NCBI RefSeq assembly: GCF_003855095.1 | Contig: NZ_CP033972.1 | Location: 5,518,001-5,582,000, forward strand | Source of the DNA: Gordonia insulae | GTDB taxonomy: Bacteria; Actinomycetota; Actinomycetes; Mycobacteriales; Mycobacteriaceae | Direction: 5' to 3' | Length of the DNA stretch: 64,000 nt | In this document: piece after piece, positions 8,144 through 16,686 of the stretch | Layout: the number at the start of each line of letters is the position of its first letter | How positions within the stretch are numbered: position 1 is the stretch's first letter | Position numbers and translations under genes: made by a program | The notes under the pieces: model-generated | Seen by the model: the letters and a program-made list of their open reading frames with translations, nothing else | Databases searched by the model: none | Told to the model about the DNA's origin: nothing

Positions 8144-9568
8144 TCACTGGTAGAAGGGCTCCTCCCGCTCCGACGACGCCGCCGTGAAATCGTCGGCGAT
8201 GGTCGCCGCGAGCTCGGCGAATGCCTGCCGGGTCTGCTTGCTGACGAGGTCGAGGTCCACGTCGGCGCCCTCGGAGAGGTGGTCGTCGAACGGGATCTCG
8301 TGTACCGCGCGGCAGCGCGTCAGGAAGTGCTGACTCAGTGCGGTGGTGTCGATGGTCGACGCCCCCGGCCGAGAGGAACTGAGCACCACCACTGCGCGTG
8401 AGACCAGGTGGCCGAACCCGTGGGCCTCGAGCCAGTCCAGCGTGGCCCCGGCACTCCGGGCGCCGTCCATGGCCGGCGAGCTGACCAGGATGATGGCGTT
8501 CGCCAGGTCGAGCACTCCGTTCATCGCGGAATGGCTCAGCCCCGTTCCGCAGTCGGTGATGATGATGTTGTAGAACCGTTGCAGGATGCGCATGACCCCG
8601 CGGTATTCTTCGTCGCTGAATGCCTCGGCCATCGCTGGATCACGTTCGGAGGCAAGGACTTCGAGTCGACTCGGGGCCTGCGAGGTGTGCGCGCGGACGT
8701 CGGAGTAGCGGTAGACGTTCGGGTCCGCGAGCAGATCGCGGACCGTGGATCGGGTCTGCTGCGGGACGCGCTGCGCGAGGGTGCCCAGGTCCGGGTTCGC
8801 GTCGACCGCGATGACCCGGTCGCCCCGCAACGAGGCGAAGGTCGAACCCAGGCCCACCGTCGTGGTGGTCTTGCCGACGCCGCCCTTCAGCGAGAGCACG
8901 GCGATCCGATAGTCGCCCCGGACCGGCCGGTTCACCCGCTCGAGCAGATGCTTGTACTCGAGGTCTGCGGCTGATTCGCCGGGGTTGATCGCGCCCGCCG
9001 AGATCGTGTGCACGGCGCGTCGCCACCCGCGACTCGGCGCTCGTCGGGCCTTGCGGATGAGGGCTACCTCGTCGAGTGCCGGGCCCGAATGCGGGTCGCC
9101 GTAGCCCGGCGGGTTCATCGGATAGCCACCGCCGTACGGGGCGCCGGTGCCCATCGGCTGTGGTGGCAGGTGTCCGGGCGGTCCCGGTGGCGGGCCCTGC
9201 CGGGGATAGGGGGGCTGCGGTGGCGCCGGGGGCGGTGGCATCTGCTGCGGTGCCATCTGAGGCGGCATGCCCTGCGCGTACTGCGGCGGGATGCCTTGCG
9301 GGACCTGCGTTTCGGTCCGGTCCACGGGGCCACCGTCGAGGTGTGCGGATGTGGGTCCGGGCGTCGGCGGGCGGGTGGCGGCGTGATCGGGTCGGGTCGC
9401 CTCCACCGGCGGTTGGGTCGGGTATGCGGACTGTTCTCGAGACGGTGCGGTGGGTTGCGGCGCCTCGGATGGCTCGGGCTCGGCGACGTGTGGTTCGGCG
9501 AACTGGAGCCACGGCGGGGGCGCCGGCACACCGGAATTGTCCAAACTCCCGGAGTCGTCGTACGTCAT
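8144..9568 (-). CDS. MinD/ParA-like ATPase with Pro-rich N terminus (EspI-like, ESX-associated)
   Basis: The 474-residue protein has a proline/glutamine-rich disordered region (1-165) and a C-terminal SIMIBI ATPase domain. The deviant Walker A motif KGGVGKTTT is at 228-236, followed by VIAVDANPDLGTLAQR and a switch region IIITDCGTGLS. This architecture is that of EspI/Rv3876-type proteins and other ESX-associated ParA-like ATPases. They are cytoplasmic and thought to interact with or regulate type VII secretion; the exact role is not settled. It lies 1.7 kb from the ESX substrate genes on the opposite strand, separated from them by a CoA-transferase gene. Its start ATG is preceded by a purine-rich stretch. 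Confidence 0.75.
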   Translation of the reverse strand: MTYDDSGSLDNSGVPAPPPWLQFAEPHVAEPEPSEAPQPTAPSREQSAYPTQPPVEATRPDHAATRPPTPGPTSAHLDGGPVDRTETQVPQGIPPQYAQGMPPQMAPQQMPPPPAPPQPPYPRQGPPPGPPGHLPPQPMGTGAPYGGGYPMNPPGYGDPHSGPALDEVALIRKARRAPSRGWRRAVHTISAGAINPGESAADLEYKHLLERVNRPVRGDYRIAVLSLKGGVGKTTTTVGLGSTFASLRGDRVIAVDANPDLGTLAQRVPQQTRSTVRDLLADPNVYRYSDVRAHTSQAPSRLEVLASERDPAMAEAFSDEEYRGVMRILQRFYNIIITDCGTGLSHSAMNGVLDLANAIILVSSPAMDGARSAGATLDWLEAHGFGHLVSRAVVVLSSSRPGASTIDTTALSQHFLTRCRAVHEIPFDDHLSEGADVDLDLVSKQTRQAFAELAATIADDFTAASSEREEPFYQ

Positions 9569-9744
9569 GCGGAATGGTCCCCCTGTAGATGGTTCGATGG
9601 CGTGAATCCATCGTCGACCGGGAGTCTACCGAAGCCACTCGGCGGCGCAGAACTGCACGGGTGTCCCGTCGGGGCGCTGACCTGCCCCGTTCGGTGTTCC
9701 GTCCAGATCGCCGGAGTCAGGTGCGCGGGCCGGATCGGGCTGCG

Positions 9745-10965
9745 TCAGATGACGGCCCGGTCGGCGAGATCGGCCAGGGTGACGTCGTCGAGCCCCAGGA
9801 GGTCGCGGTAGACCTCGTCGTTGTGTGCCCCGGGGCGGGGAGGCCCGGCGGTGCGGACGCTGCCCGGCGACTCGGACAGCTTCGGCACGATCCCGGGCCC
9901 CAGCACGTCGCGCCCCAGGCGTTCGTCGTGATGGGGAACCATCATGTCCCGGGCCAGCATCTGGGGATCGCGCACCACCTCGGCCACCGTGTTCACCGGT
10001 CCCACCACCACACCGGCGGCACCGAGCAGGGTGATCAGTTCGTCGCTGGAATGACGGACCGCCCAATCGGCGATGATCCCGTCGAGTTCGTCCTGGTTCA
10101 CCCCACGGGCCGAATGGTCGGCGAATCGCGGGTCGGTGGCCAATTCGGGTTGCCCCATCGCGGCACACAGTCGCCGGAACACCGTGTCCTGGTTGGCGGC
10201 GATCACCACGCGGAGACCGTCCGCGGCCTGATAGAGATTGGACGGCGCGATGCCGTCGAGCCGGGTACCCGACGGACCGCGGACGACGCCGGCGAGATCG
10301 TAATCCGCGATCGTCGACTCCTGCACCGCGAGGCAGGCCTCGGTGAGGGCCGTGTCGACCACCTGTCCGCGGCCGGTCACGGTGCGCCGGTAGACCGCGG
10401 CCAACGCGCCCTGCGCCGCGAACATCCCGGCGAGCGTGTCGCCGAGCGACAGTGCCAGCCGGGGCGGCGCCTCACCTGGGTAACCGTTCAGATAGCGCAG
10501 GCCGCTCTCCGCCTCGGCCACCGACGCGTAACCGGCGCGACCGGCCGCGGGTCCGGTCTGCCCGTAACCGGACACCCGGACCAGGATGATGCCCGGATTT
10601 CGTACCGCCAGCACGTCATAACCGAGGTCCCATCGTTCGAGGGTGCCGGGACGGAAGTTCTCCACGATGATGTCGGACCGGTCGACGAGGTCGAGGAAGA
10701 TCTCGCGGCCGGCCGCTGCACGCAGGTCGAGCGTGATCGCCTTCTTGTTGCGGGCGTGCGTGGTCCAGTACACGCGTTCCCCGTCGACCTCGGCCTGGCC
10801 CCACGTGCGGATCGGGTCCGGCGAGCCGGGCGCCTCGACCTTGATGACCTCCGCGCCCATGTCGCCGAGGAGGCGCCCGGCGAACGGGCCGGCGATGAGC
10901 GTGCCCAGTTCGAGGACGCGGAGACCGTCGAGGGCGCCCGTGGGGGAGACGTCGGTGTTCCTCAC
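9745..10965 (-). CDS. CaiB/BaiF (class III) CoA-transferase family protein
   Basis: The 406-residue protein matches class III CoA-transferases in length and order. It has RVLELGTLIAGPFAGR near the N terminus, GAEVIKVEAP at 38-46, ENFRPGTLERWDLGYD near 102-117, and GDTLAG with the candidate catalytic Asp176. It would transfer CoA between carboxylic acids (formyl-CoA:oxalate or carnitine/racemase type chemistry); the substrate cannot be told from sequence. The start is taken as GTG at 10965, with a weak GGCAGG upstream. It sits inside the ESX island but is divergent from the ESX genes, with a 328-bp intergenic region, so a functional link is not implied. Confidence 0.82.
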   Translation of the reverse strand: MRNTDVSPTGALDGLRVLELGTLIAGPFAGRLLGDMGAEVIKVEAPGSPDPIRTWGQAEVDGERVYWTTHARNKKAITLDLRAAAGREIFLDLVDRSDIIVENFRPGTLERWDLGYDVLAVRNPGIILVRVSGYGQTGPAAGRAGYASVAEAESGLRYLNGYPGEAPPRLALSLGDTLAGMFAAQGALAAVYRRTVTGRGQVVDTALTEACLAVQESTIADYDLAGVVRGPSGTRLDGIAPSNLYQAADGLRVVIAANQDTVFRRLCAAMGQPELATDPRFADHSARGVNQDELDGIIADWAVRHSSDELITLLGAAGVVVGPVNTVAEVVRDPQMLARDMMVPHHDERLGRDVLGPGIVPKLSESPGSVRTAGPPRPGAHNDEVYRDLLGLDDVTLADLADRAVI

Positions 10966-11293
10966 CCTGCCAGCATTGCCGATCGTGTTTCACTGGGTCC
11001 GCGCGGGTCGGGTCGGCGATGCTCGCATGTCGCCGTCCGGCACGCCACGTCGGGGTTCTCCTCTCATTCGTTCGAACGAGGGGAAACGCGGGTGTTGTGT
11101 GGTCGGCCCAATGTCGTTGTGGCAGGATCTGTGCAGGTCGATCGGTACCGGTGTGTACCCGCGTCGACCCGGGGAGGTACCGGCGCGGATTCCGCGTCGT
11201 CTGCACGGTCGGTCGGGGGCCCGAATGCATTCCGTCGGATCGAGTGGAACCGATGGCGGTCGCGTTGCGTCCAAATGTCATGAAGGGGGTCGG
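10966..11293. promoter_or_regulatory. Divergent promoter region between CoA-transferase and ESX genes, with palindromes
   Basis: No gene is supported here. Two inverted repeats stand out: TCGTTCGAACGA (11068-11079, perfect, TetR-operator-like) and GGTAC-N6-GTACC (11144-11159). Either could be an operator for the CoA-transferase gene or the ESX operon. AAGGGGG at 11283-11289 is the ribosome binding site of the first ESX gene. Confidence 0.4.
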
Positions 11294-11695
11294 ATGGCGA
11301 TGAACGCACGAGGTCACAGCGGGTGGGATCACTCCCGCGCACACACTCCCGCGGTTGCGCAGGACGGTGTGGACGCGCACGCGTTGTCCACCGCGCGTTC
11401 CCGATCGGGTTCGCTCGCCGTCGTCACCACGCAGCAGGGTCTGCCGGTATCGGTGCGGATCGACAACTCGGCCCTGGCCAAGGACCCGGCGGTGCTCGCC
11501 GGTGAGATCCTGCGCCTGTGTCAGCAGTCGGCGATGGCTGCCGGAATCCGCTTGCGCGAACAGTTGATCGACTCCGGTGTCGGCCGTGATGTCGTCGACG
11601 CGATGAAGCTGCCGCGCTCCGACGACCTGGCCCGCGCCGAGCAACTCGACGACCACGACCTCGACGCGCCGTCGTCGTGGCTGCGGTCGGTGTGA
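11294..11695 (+). CDS. ESX-associated YbaB/EbfC-like protein 1
   Basis: The 133-residue protein starts at ATG 11294 behind AAGGGGG. The first 40 residues are polar and probably disordered. Residues about 40-105 (SLAVVTTQQGLPVSVRID, then a long helix around LAGEILRLCQQSAMAAGIRL) have the strand-strand-helix layout of ESX-associated YbaB/EbfC-like proteins such as the EspL group. Function is unknown; members are cytoplasmic and accompany ESX substrates. It is the first gene of a same-strand run to the WXG100 pair and lies 13 bp before a second YbaB-like gene. The family assignment rests on pattern and context only. Confidence 0.6.
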   Translation: MAMNARGHSGWDHSRAHTPAVAQDGVDAHALSTARSRSGSLAVVTTQQGLPVSVRIDNSALAKDPAVLAGEILRLCQQSAMAAGIRLREQLIDSGVGRDVVDAMKLPRSDDLARAEQLDDHDLDAPSSWLRSV

Positions 11696-11708
11696 GGAGC
11701 GGGACGCC

Positions 11709-12035
11709 ATGAGCTGGGCGATGGATGAACTCGAGGCCCGCGCCAATGCGCAGTTGAACGGGCTATACGAACTGAACGAGAGATACGCGGCGATCAGTGT
11801 GCGCGAGACGTCGGCCGACGACCTGGTGACCGTCGACGTCGACGGTGTCGGTGCGTTGACCGGTCTGTGGCTGGCGCCCGGCGCCAACGAACTCGGCGGC
11901 ACCCGTCTCGGTGAACTGATCGTCGCCACCGCGGCATTGGCGGCGCAACGTGCCTTCGCCAAACGGGCGTTGATCACCGAGGAGTTCAACGAGTCGTTCG
12001 CCGAGCTGCTCGACTCGCGCCCCCGTGGTGACTGA
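11709..12035 (+). CDS. ESX-associated YbaB/EbfC-like protein 2
   Basis: The 108-residue protein has an N-terminal helix, then VTVDVDGVGALTGLWLAP near 43-58 and a C-terminal helix LGELIVATAALAAQRAFAKRAL. This is the characteristic strand pattern of YbaB/EbfC nucleoid-associated proteins, as also found in EspL of ESX-1. AGGAGCGGGACGCC precedes the ATG. It probably pairs with the upstream YbaB-like protein. The last codons and stop fall in a 16-bp tandem repeat (12025-12072), so the C terminus has been shaped by repeat duplication. Confidence 0.65.
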   Translation: MSWAMDELEARANAQLNGLYELNERYAAISVRETSADDLVTVDVDGVGALTGLWLAPGANELGGTRLGELIVATAALAAQRAFAKRALITEEFNESFAELLDSRPRGD

Positions 12036-12072
12036 ACGCAGTGGTGACTGAACGACGTGGTGACCGACCGCA
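12025..12072 (+). repeat. Three 16-bp tandem repeats over the stop codon of the YbaB-like gene
   Basis: The units GTGGTGACTGAACGCA (12025), GTGGTGACTGAACGAC (12041) and GTGGTGACCGACCGCA (12057) are adjacent. They span the end of the upstream gene and the start of the 157-bp gap before the EspC-like gene. Confidence 0.7.
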
Positions 12073-12192
12073 GAGACCGGGTCGAGAAATCGACCAGAAG
12101 ACGATGGAACCTGATCGACACCTGGTGCGTCTGAAGTAGCAAGTGCATCGGGAGAAGTGGAAACCGACGGCCGTGAACGGGAGGGAACAGCG

Positions 12193-12501
12193 ATGAGCGA
12201 TGTGACGGTTGTGCCAGAGGTGGTCGAGGCGTTCGGCGCGACGAGTGCGGCGATGTCGACCGCGGTCGGGGCCGCCGGCTCGATCAATGCGGCGGCGAAC
12301 ACCGCGGTGATGATCCCGGTGTTCGGTCTCATCGGGCAGGAATTCCTGGCGTCGTTCATCGTCGCCCAGGCCAATCACCTGATGTCGGTGGGCAATCTGG
12401 CGGCCGTCCATGCGGGCAGCGCAGCGGCGACGTTTGCCGGACTCGCCCAGTTCGATGCCGAGGATGGCGCGGCCGGCGCCGCGATCCGATCGGTCCTGTG
12501 A
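12193..12501 (+). CDS. EspC-like ESX secretion target (T7SS_ESX_EspC family)
   Basis: The 102-residue protein is almost wholly helical and Ala-rich. It opens with VTVVPEVVEAFGATSAAM and contains a central VFGLIGQEFL, then a second helix ending near FDAEDGAAG. This is the pattern of EspC/DUF2580 proteins, small ESX partners related to PE proteins. It would form a helical hairpin and be exported with a partner. The ATG at 12193 has GGGAGGGAA upstream. Its stop overlaps the start of the next gene (GTGA), so the two are translationally coupled and probably form the secreted pair. Confidence 0.7.
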   Translation: MSDVTVVPEVVEAFGATSAAMSTAVGAAGSINAAANTAVMIPVFGLIGQEFLASFIVAQANHLMSVGNLAAVHAGSAAATFAGLAQFDAEDGAAGAAIRSVL

Positions 12502-13847
12502 CCGGGTCGCCCGTACCCGGCCTTCCGGTCGGGATCCCCGATGTGCCCGCCATGACCCACATGACGGTGCAGGAGATGATCGATGCCTCACCGATCGGAC
12601 CCATCCTGGACACGTCGGTCGCCGACGTCCTCGCCGGTCACGGACTGCCCGGCCTGCCTGCACTGCCACCACCCACGATGGGCCCACTGCCCGGTCTGCC
12701 ACCGCTGCCGCCGCTGGACCTCGGTCTGCTGATCAAGCCGTTGACCGATCTGCTCGGGGGCTTCGGCACCGGCGACCTGTCGGCCGGCGACTTCGACCCC
12801 TCGGCGATCTTCCAGAGTTTGTCGAAGGTCCTCGAGACCACGATGTCGATGGGTTCGGGGGCGGTCAAGGCACTCGACAAACTGTGGACCGGAACCGCGT
12901 CGACAGCCGCGGTCGGGAAGTCGGCGGTCACCACAGCCGACACGGCCAACGTGACCACGCAGGGCACCGGGATGTCGTTCGACATCCAGGCGGCTGCGGG
13001 CATCGTCGGGGCGGGATTGGCTGCGGTACAAGCGATCATCGCTGCGACGATCGCGAAGATCTCCGCGACGATCCCGCTCATCATGACCCCGTTCGGTCAG
13101 GGCGCGGCGGTCGGCTTCGCGACCGAGGGCCTCGCCGAGGCCACCACGCAGGTCGCCGTGACGCGTGCGCAACTGCTCGGACCCACCGCGAAGATGACCA
13201 CGAACGGTGCGCAGGTGCCGGTGACCGGCGCCCCGACGCCCGGTGCGGCCGCCCAATCGCCGTTTGCGGTGGCCAGCGCGGTCCTCGACGGTGCGTCGCC
13301 TGCGGTGTCGTCGGCGACCGAGTTGCCGTCGATGATCGCGTCGCCGGTCAGCAGCATGCTGTCGGCCACCAAGACCGATCCGTTGACGGGTCGCACCGAC
13401 GTCACCCCGAAACCCAAGGGCCCCGGTGGCCCCGGCCCGGGCGGCGGAGGAGCCAAGGGCCATGCAGGGGGTGCGGGTGGATCCATCGGTGCGGTGTCCG
13501 CTCCGTTGGCGGCTCGCCCGTTCATGAGTGCCACCCCGGGAATGACGGAGCCGGCGGGATACAGCCCGCAGACGACCCCGCGTGCCACCGTCACCCCGAC
13601 CGGCGCGGTCCCGGGGTCGATGGCCCCGATGGGCGGCGCGGGAACCGCGCGGGGCGCCGGTGCGTCCAATGAAGAACATCAGGTGCCCGACTACCTGGTG
13701 ACCGAGGACAACGGACAGCAGGTTGTGGGGGATGTGCCCGACGTGGTGCCCGCCGTGCTCGGACACGAGGAGGCGCAGGTGGACACGACGTCGTCGCCCG
13801 ACATCGAGCTCCGGTTGGGACCACCCGGACCCGCCACCGATTCCTGA
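12498..13847 (+). CDS. Putative ESX-associated Ala/Pro/Gly-rich protein (EspA/EspB-like in context)
   Basis: The 449-residue protein begins at a GTG overlapping the EspC-like stop by 4 bp. Residues 1-90 are Pro-rich; about 95-240 are predicted helices with a small hydrophobic Gly/Ala stretch (AAAGIVGAGLAAVQAIIA near 168-185). The C-terminal 200 residues are a low-complexity Pro/Gly/Ala tail (PKGPGGPGPGGGGAK near 305-319) ending in an acidic segment. I do not recognise a defined domain. Coupling to an EspC-like partner recalls espC-espA and suggests a secreted or surface substrate, but there is no Sec signal peptide and no clear WXG motif. Family unknown; function inferred from context only. 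Confidence 0.55.
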   Translation: MTGSPVPGLPVGIPDVPAMTHMTVQEMIDASPIGPILDTSVADVLAGHGLPGLPALPPPTMGPLPGLPPLPPLDLGLLIKPLTDLLGGFGTGDLSAGDFDPSAIFQSLSKVLETTMSMGSGAVKALDKLWTGTASTAAVGKSAVTTADTANVTTQGTGMSFDIQAAAGIVGAGLAAVQAIIAATIAKISATIPLIMTPFGQGAAVGFATEGLAEATTQVAVTRAQLLGPTAKMTTNGAQVPVTGAPTPGAAAQSPFAVASAVLDGASPAVSSATELPSMIASPVSSMLSATKTDPLTGRTDVTPKPKGPGGPGPGGGGAKGHAGGAGGSIGAVSAPLAARPFMSATPGMTEPAGYSPQTTPRATVTPTGAVPGSMAPMGGAGTARGAGASNEEHQVPDYLVTEDNGQQVVGDVPDVVPAVLGHEEAQVDTTSSPDIELRLGPPGPATDS

Positions 13848-13886
13848 CACCAGAACCGCCGCGAAGACCGACCCGAACGAGGAGAC

Positions 13887-14192
13887 ATGACCGAATCGCA
13901 GCTGAATGTCGATCCCGCAGAGCTGATCTCGGCGGCGAGCCGTCTCGACGGGCTCGCCGACCGGTTGGCGCACTCGCTCGGCGCGGTGACCCCCGCGCTG
14001 ACCGTGCGCGCGGCCGGACGCGACGAGGTGTCGCAGACGTCTGCCGCGTCCTTCACCGCGGTCGCCGAGTCGTTCACCGAGGACTCTGCCCGCGGCGTCG
14101 AGGAGCTTCGCAAGATCGCTGCGGTCCTGCGTGCCCAGGCCGGCGGGTTCACCCGCGGTGAGGACGACGCCGCGGCGGCATTCCGCCTCTGA
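13887..14192 (+). CDS. PE-family protein (ESX substrate)
   Basis: The 101-residue protein is a single PE-type domain. It opens with VDPAELISAASRLDGLADRL, has AAGRDEVSQTSAASF at the helix turn (compare the PE GADEVS motif) and a second helix ending in AQAGGFTRGEDD. The usual export signal YxxxD/E would here be FTRGE, with Phe for Tyr, an unusual form. It would dimerise with the PPE protein encoded 80 bp downstream and be exported by an ESX system. GAGGAG precedes the ATG. Confidence 0.75.
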   Translation: MTESQLNVDPAELISAASRLDGLADRLAHSLGAVTPALTVRAAGRDEVSQTSAASFTAVAESFTEDSARGVEELRKIAAVLRAQAGGFTRGEDDAAAAFRL

Positions 14193-14271
14193 CGACCGAC
14201 CGCACGGCGAGATCCACCATCGCCACACCCACCATCGCGACACCCGTCATCGGACGAGAAGGGAGATTGAC

Positions 14272-15321
14272 ATGACCGGTTTCACCGGCGTCGTCTGGGA
14301 CGCACGTACCACCGAGCAGCTCGCCCTCGACCTCGGTGACGGCGCGGGCCCGGCGCCCCTCGTCGAGGCCGGACTCGCCTGGGCCGATGTGGCCGCCGAA
14401 CTGGGCTCGGCAGGTGCGGAGTACGGGTCGATCCTCGCGGCCCTCGGCGTGCACTGGCGGTCGTCGTACACCAGTGAGGCGTTCGAGAAGCTGACCCGCC
14501 TGGTGCCGTGGTTCGCCGAGGCGGCCGCGGCAGCCGGCCGGACCGCGGCACGCGCCGAGACTCAGGCGGCCGCGGTGACCGTGGCGCGCATGACGATGCC
14601 CAACCTGGCCGAGGTGGATCTGGCCGAGAAGGCCAAGGACGTGGCGACCACGGTGAGCGCGCTCGCGCCCGCCCTCGTCGGCGCCGCTGCGCAGGCCGAA
14701 CGCGCACTGCACGACCAGCGGATGCGGGCCGCGCGGGTGATGGAGACCTACGAGGCGGCCACCGAACCCGCCGCCCAGCCGTGGCCCGGCGGTCCCGCGG
14801 CGCCGAACCTGGTGTCGGCGACGGCACTCGGTGCGGAGCGCGCCGCGCGCGAGACCGCGGCCCGGGCCGCGGCTCGGCAGGCGACCGTCACCCCGCCGGT
14901 CGCGCCGGGGGCGTCGATGATGGGCGGAGTGGGGCCGGCTCTTGCGGTCCCGGCACCGGAGAAGACGCGGTATGCACCGACGATCCTGGCCGGTGCCGGC
15001 CCGGCTGCCACCACCGCGCCGGTGACCGCGCCGTCGACCGGAACCGGAACGCCGACCGGACCGGTTGCGCCGCCCATGGCCCCGCACGGGGCTGCGACGA
15101 CCGAGCGTGTCATCGCGCGTGGGGCGGGTGCGGCCGAGCCGGCGACCGACGTCGAGCCGTCCGGGGCGGCCGCAGCTGCCGACGGCACCGCCACCTGGGC
15201 CGAGCTGGCCGTCGCCGAACAGCCTGTTGCGCACCATCTCTCGACCGGACACGGTGACCGACCGCTCGACCCCAGGTATCTCGACGAGACCCTCGCTCTC
15301 GACGGTCGGACGGGGGCCTGA
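14272..15321 (+). CDS. PPE-family protein (ESX substrate)
   Basis: The 349-residue protein has a PPE-like N-terminal domain (about 1-170): WDARTTEQLALDLGDGAGPAPL, then the helix containing LGVHWRSSYTSEAF, where PPE proteins carry their WxG-like turn, and a paired helix. The canonical Pro-Pro-Glu near the N terminus is absent, as in many non-mycobacterial members. The C-terminal half is an Ala/Pro/Thr-rich tail, likely disordered. The ATG at 14272 has GAAGGGAG upstream. It follows the PE gene and precedes espG by 1 bp, the classical PE-PPE-EspG chaperone order: EspG should bind the tip of this PPE domain. Confidence 0.72.
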   Translation: MTGFTGVVWDARTTEQLALDLGDGAGPAPLVEAGLAWADVAAELGSAGAEYGSILAALGVHWRSSYTSEAFEKLTRLVPWFAEAAAAAGRTAARAETQAAAVTVARMTMPNLAEVDLAEKAKDVATTVSALAPALVGAAAQAERALHDQRMRAARVMETYEAATEPAAQPWPGGPAAPNLVSATALGAERAARETAARAAARQATVTPPVAPGASMMGGVGPALAVPAPEKTRYAPTILAGAGPAATTAPVTAPSTGTGTPTGPVAPPMAPHGAATTERVIARGAGAAEPATDVEPSGAAAAADGTATWAELAVAEQPVAHHLSTGHGDRPLDPRYLDETLALDGRTGA

Positions 15322-15322
15322 C

Positions 15323-16192
15323 ATGTGGAGTGTGACAGCGGAACCCGCGACGGTCCTCGGCGTGCCGGAACTCCTTCGCCTCGGTGAACTCGTCGGCGTG
15401 CAGACCTGGCCGGTCGTGCTCGACCTGTGGCGTACACACGACGACGCCGACGAACTGAACGCGGTCGCGGCGGCGGCCGATCGCGAGATCCATGGCCGCG
15501 GGCTGATGGAGGGCGGTGAGCCGTCGGCGTGGGTGGCCGCGGCGCTACGGGTGCTGTCGGCGCCCGAGCGCCAACTCGAGATCCGCATCGTGTCCGATGC
15601 CGATGCCGATGCCGATGGCGACGGGGATGGGGATGGCGCGGCCGGAGACGGCCGACGCGCCCCAGAAACCGTGCGGATCTGCTTGGCGCGCAACGGTCAT
15701 GACCACGTCATCGCGCGTCGCGAAGGCGGGCAGATCGGATTGCGACACCTCGACGTTGCCGCCGAATCCGAGCTGGGGGCAATCGTCGCGCGAGAGTTTC
15801 CGCCGGCGGATGGTGCGACGTTCGGCGGGTTCAGCGCCCCGGCCGACGAGCTCGCCGCGCGTCTGGCCACCTGCGTGAGCTCGAACGACGTCGCGGATGC
15901 GCTGCACGCGCTCGGCGCGACGAGTTCCGATGCGGTCGCCCTGGCGGCGGGACTGACCAGCGCCCACGCCAGGTCGGAGATCGTCGCGGTCTCCTGGACC
16001 GGCGGGACGAGTACACAATCTTCTGGTGCATTGGCGATCTTCGACACCGATCGGGGTCGGATCGTCGCCAGTCCCAGCAAGTCTCCGGACGGACGGGTGT
16101 GGACCACCCTCTCCCCGGGTAGCGGTCACCGCATCGGACAGGCCGTCGGCCTGCTGATCGAGACCCTGCCCGAGGGGCGGTGGATGCCGTGA
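15323..16192 (+). CDS. EspG-family ESX chaperone
   Basis: The 289-residue protein matches EspG in length and layout. The N-terminal strand and helix region has LGVPELLRLGELVGVQTWPVVL, the middle has ADREIHGRGLMEGGEPSAWVAAALRVLSAPERQLEIRI, and the C terminus ends in the GQAVGLLIETLP helix. EspG proteins are cytosolic chaperones that bind the PPE partner of PE-PPE dimers and deliver it to the ESX machinery. The gene starts 1 bp after the PPE stop. An unusual Asp-rich insert DADADADGDGDGDG occupies residues 92-105 and is encoded by a short repeat. Confidence 0.8.
   Translation: MWSVTAEPATVLGVPELLRLGELVGVQTWPVVLDLWRTHDDADELNAVAAAADREIHGRGLMEGGEPSAWVAAALRVLSAPERQLEIRIVSDADADADGDGDGDGAAGDGRRAPETVRICLARNGHDHVIARREGGQIGLRHLDVAAESELGAIVAREFPPADGATFGGFSAPADELAARLATCVSSNDVADALHALGATSSDAVALAAGLTSAHARSEIVAVSWTGGTSTQSSGALAIFDTDRGRIVASPSKSPDGRVWTTLSPGSGHRIGQAVGLLIETLPEGRWMP
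15596..15637 (+). repeat. Hexanucleotide repeat coding for an Asp-rich insert in EspG
   Basis: Seven GAY-G(C/G)N dipeptide units (Asp-Ala then Asp-Gly) in a row give DADADADGDGDGDG. The array is a candidate for copy-number variation, and its DxDxDG spacing resembles calcium-binding loops. Confidence 0.7.
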
Positions 16193-16315
16193 ACCGGGCG
16201 GGGGAAATGTCAGGGTATCTCTGTCGTCGACGCCGGGAGCGTCGCGCGTGGGCCACTGTCCGCGGATACCACCCGAGCATCGCCGTGCGGTGCCGTTACA
16301 CAGGAGGAAACAAGC

Positions 16316-16642
16316 ATGACAGGTGCAAACTCGGGATTGAATCTCGATGTGGTTGCCGCGCAGGCATCGTCGCAGTCGATCAGCGGGATCGTTGAGACGA
16401 TGCGCGGCATTCTCCGGCAGGTCCAGAGTTCGGCGGACAGCGGGATGGGATCGTGGGGCGGTTCGGCCGCGAAGTCCTACAACTCCACGCAGACCGACTG
16501 GAGCGCCACGGCCGCCAAGCTGCAGGCCGCTCTCGACGAGATCGAGGGCAAGTTGACCACCGGGTTCAAGGGATACGCCGAGCACGACGAAGATCTCGCG
16601 CAGACGATCGCCGCCAGCACCGGCGGACATCTCACCATCTGA
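16316..16642 (+). CDS. WXG100 protein, EsxA-like
   Basis: The 108-residue protein is a WXG100 helical hairpin. MGSWGGSAAKSY places the WxG turn at about residues 46-48, followed by the second helix and the export-type signal YAEHD (YxxxD) near residues 86-90. It should dimerise with the neighbouring WXG100 protein encoded 44 bp downstream and be exported by an ESX system. AGGAGGAAA gives a strong ribosome binding site. The order PE, PPE, EspG, EsxA-like, EsxB-like recalls ESX-3-type clusters. Confidence 0.85.
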   Translation: MTGANSGLNLDVVAAQASSQSISGIVETMRGILRQVQSSADSGMGSWGGSAAKSYNSTQTDWSATAAKLQAALDEIEGKLTTGFKGYAEHDEDLAQTIAASTGGHLTI

Positions 16643-16686
16643 ATCCCGCCCGCACACACCCCCTTCGATCAACCCGAGGAGCTCTC

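Noticed and set aside
12036..12192. Gap between the YbaB-like and EspC-like genes considered for a missed small gene
   Set aside because: It contains the 16-bp repeats and an mRNA leader only; no frame has both a ribosome site and sensible composition.
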